Made by a program: the position numbers and the translations under genes. 5,223 nt of DNA from Nitrospirota bacterium. GTDB lineage: Bacteria > Nitrospirota > Nitrospiria > Nitrospirales > Nitrospiraceae. Where the stretch lies: positions 1 through 5,223 of the forward strand of contig JAIBHQ010000116.1 of the NCBI GenBank assembly GCA_020028595.1, written 5' to 3'. Positions 5,003-5,223 of this stretch are shown piece after piece. Numbering within the stretch: position 1 is the first letter of the stretch; every line of letters begins with the position of its first letter. The notes under the pieces are model-generated. The model searched no databases. It was given only the letters and a program-made list of their open reading frames with translations, and was not told the DNA's origin.

Positions 5003-5223
5003 CAGGCCCGGTGGCAGAAACCAAGGAATCGGTCGGCGAGTTTTTCCGGCAGGTCCGCGAGACCAAGGGACTCACGCTGGACGAGGTCGCCATCAAGACC
5101 CGGATTCATCCGGAGTATCTCAAAGCGCTCGAAGAGTCCAATTTCGCCAAGTTGCCGGAACAGGTGTTTGCCAAGGGCTTTGTGCGTTCGTATGCGCGCT
5201 CGCTCGGGCTGGATGAAGACGAC
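4999..5223 (+). CDS. rodZ: RodZ-like helix-turn-helix protein (3' partial)
   Basis: RodZ is an inner-membrane protein whose cytoplasmic N-terminal helix-turn-helix domain binds MreB and helps set rod shape. Only the first 75 residues are present. They contain the typical fold: GEFFRQVRETKGLTLDEVA at 13-31, IKTRIHPEYLKALEE at 32-46, then LPEQVFAKGFVRSYARSLGLD at 52-72. The PxxVFxxGFVRSYAxxLGLD pattern is characteristic of RodZ-type domains rather than phage repressors. The transmembrane helix and periplasmic domain expected downstream are outside the window, so membership is not fully proven. ATG 4999 overlaps the preceding TGA (ATGA), implying translational coupling to the kinase-TPR gene; a GGAG at 4984-4987 lies 11 bases upstream. 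A PilF-type gene followed by rodZ matches the pilF-rodZ-ispG order known in gammaproteobacteria. Confidence 0.85.
   Translation, partial: MTGPVAETKESVGEFFRQVRETKGLTLDEVAIKTRIHPEYLKALEESNFAKLPEQVFAKGFVRSYARSLGLDEDD

Overview
The window is a compact, GC-rich bacterial chromosome segment with every gene on the + strand: mutL (5' end cut off), miaA, an MTA phosphorylase (mtnP), a PfkB-family kinase fused in frame to a PilF-like TPR lipoprotein, and the start of a RodZ-like helix-turn-helix gene (3' end cut off). No phage, transposon, CRISPR, rRNA or tRNA signal is visible. From recalled resemblance of the proteins and gene order, the best guess for the source is the Nitrospira lineage (Nitrospirota). 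This is an inference, not a database result.

Layout. 1-1389 encodes the last 462 residues of an endonuclease-type MutL. After a 56-base gap, miaA runs 1446-2495 (start codon uncertain). mtnP runs 2533-3420 behind a strong Shine-Dalgarno. A 97-base gap precedes 3518-5002, a single 494-codon frame: residues 1-280 are a PfkB kinase that appears to lack its last 25-30 residues, 281-295 are a lipoprotein signal core with a lipobox-like LAAAGC, and the rest is about five TPRs of PilF/PilW type. rodZ starts at 4999, overlapping that stop by four bases, and leaves the window. mutL-miaA and pilF-rodZ are both known pairings in other bacteria (amiB-mutL-miaA-hfq and pilF-rodZ-ispG in gammaproteobacteria). 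The middle pair, MTA phosphorylase plus PfkB kinase, suggests nucleoside or methylthioribose salvage.

The most unusual feature is a set of degenerate short tandem arrays with a unit of 7 (sometimes 8) bases. All three intergenic junctions between mutL, miaA, mtnP and pfkB carry one, and each is arranged as two inverted arms able to form a long imperfect hairpin. The unit differs at each junction (AGTGATG, GCTGACAA, GTGAAAA), but the architecture is the same and each unit contains TGA. A fourth, one-armed array (GCTATCA-type) lies inside the coding sequence of the MutL linker. The arms fit between stop codons and Shine-Dalgarno sites, supply the stop codons of miaA and mtnP, and encode the N-terminal extension and C-terminal tail of MiaA. 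Because 7 is not a multiple of 3, successive units place stop codons in all three frames. The second notable item is the kinase-lipoprotein fusion, which looks like a recent deletion or an assembly join and creates a topological paradox.
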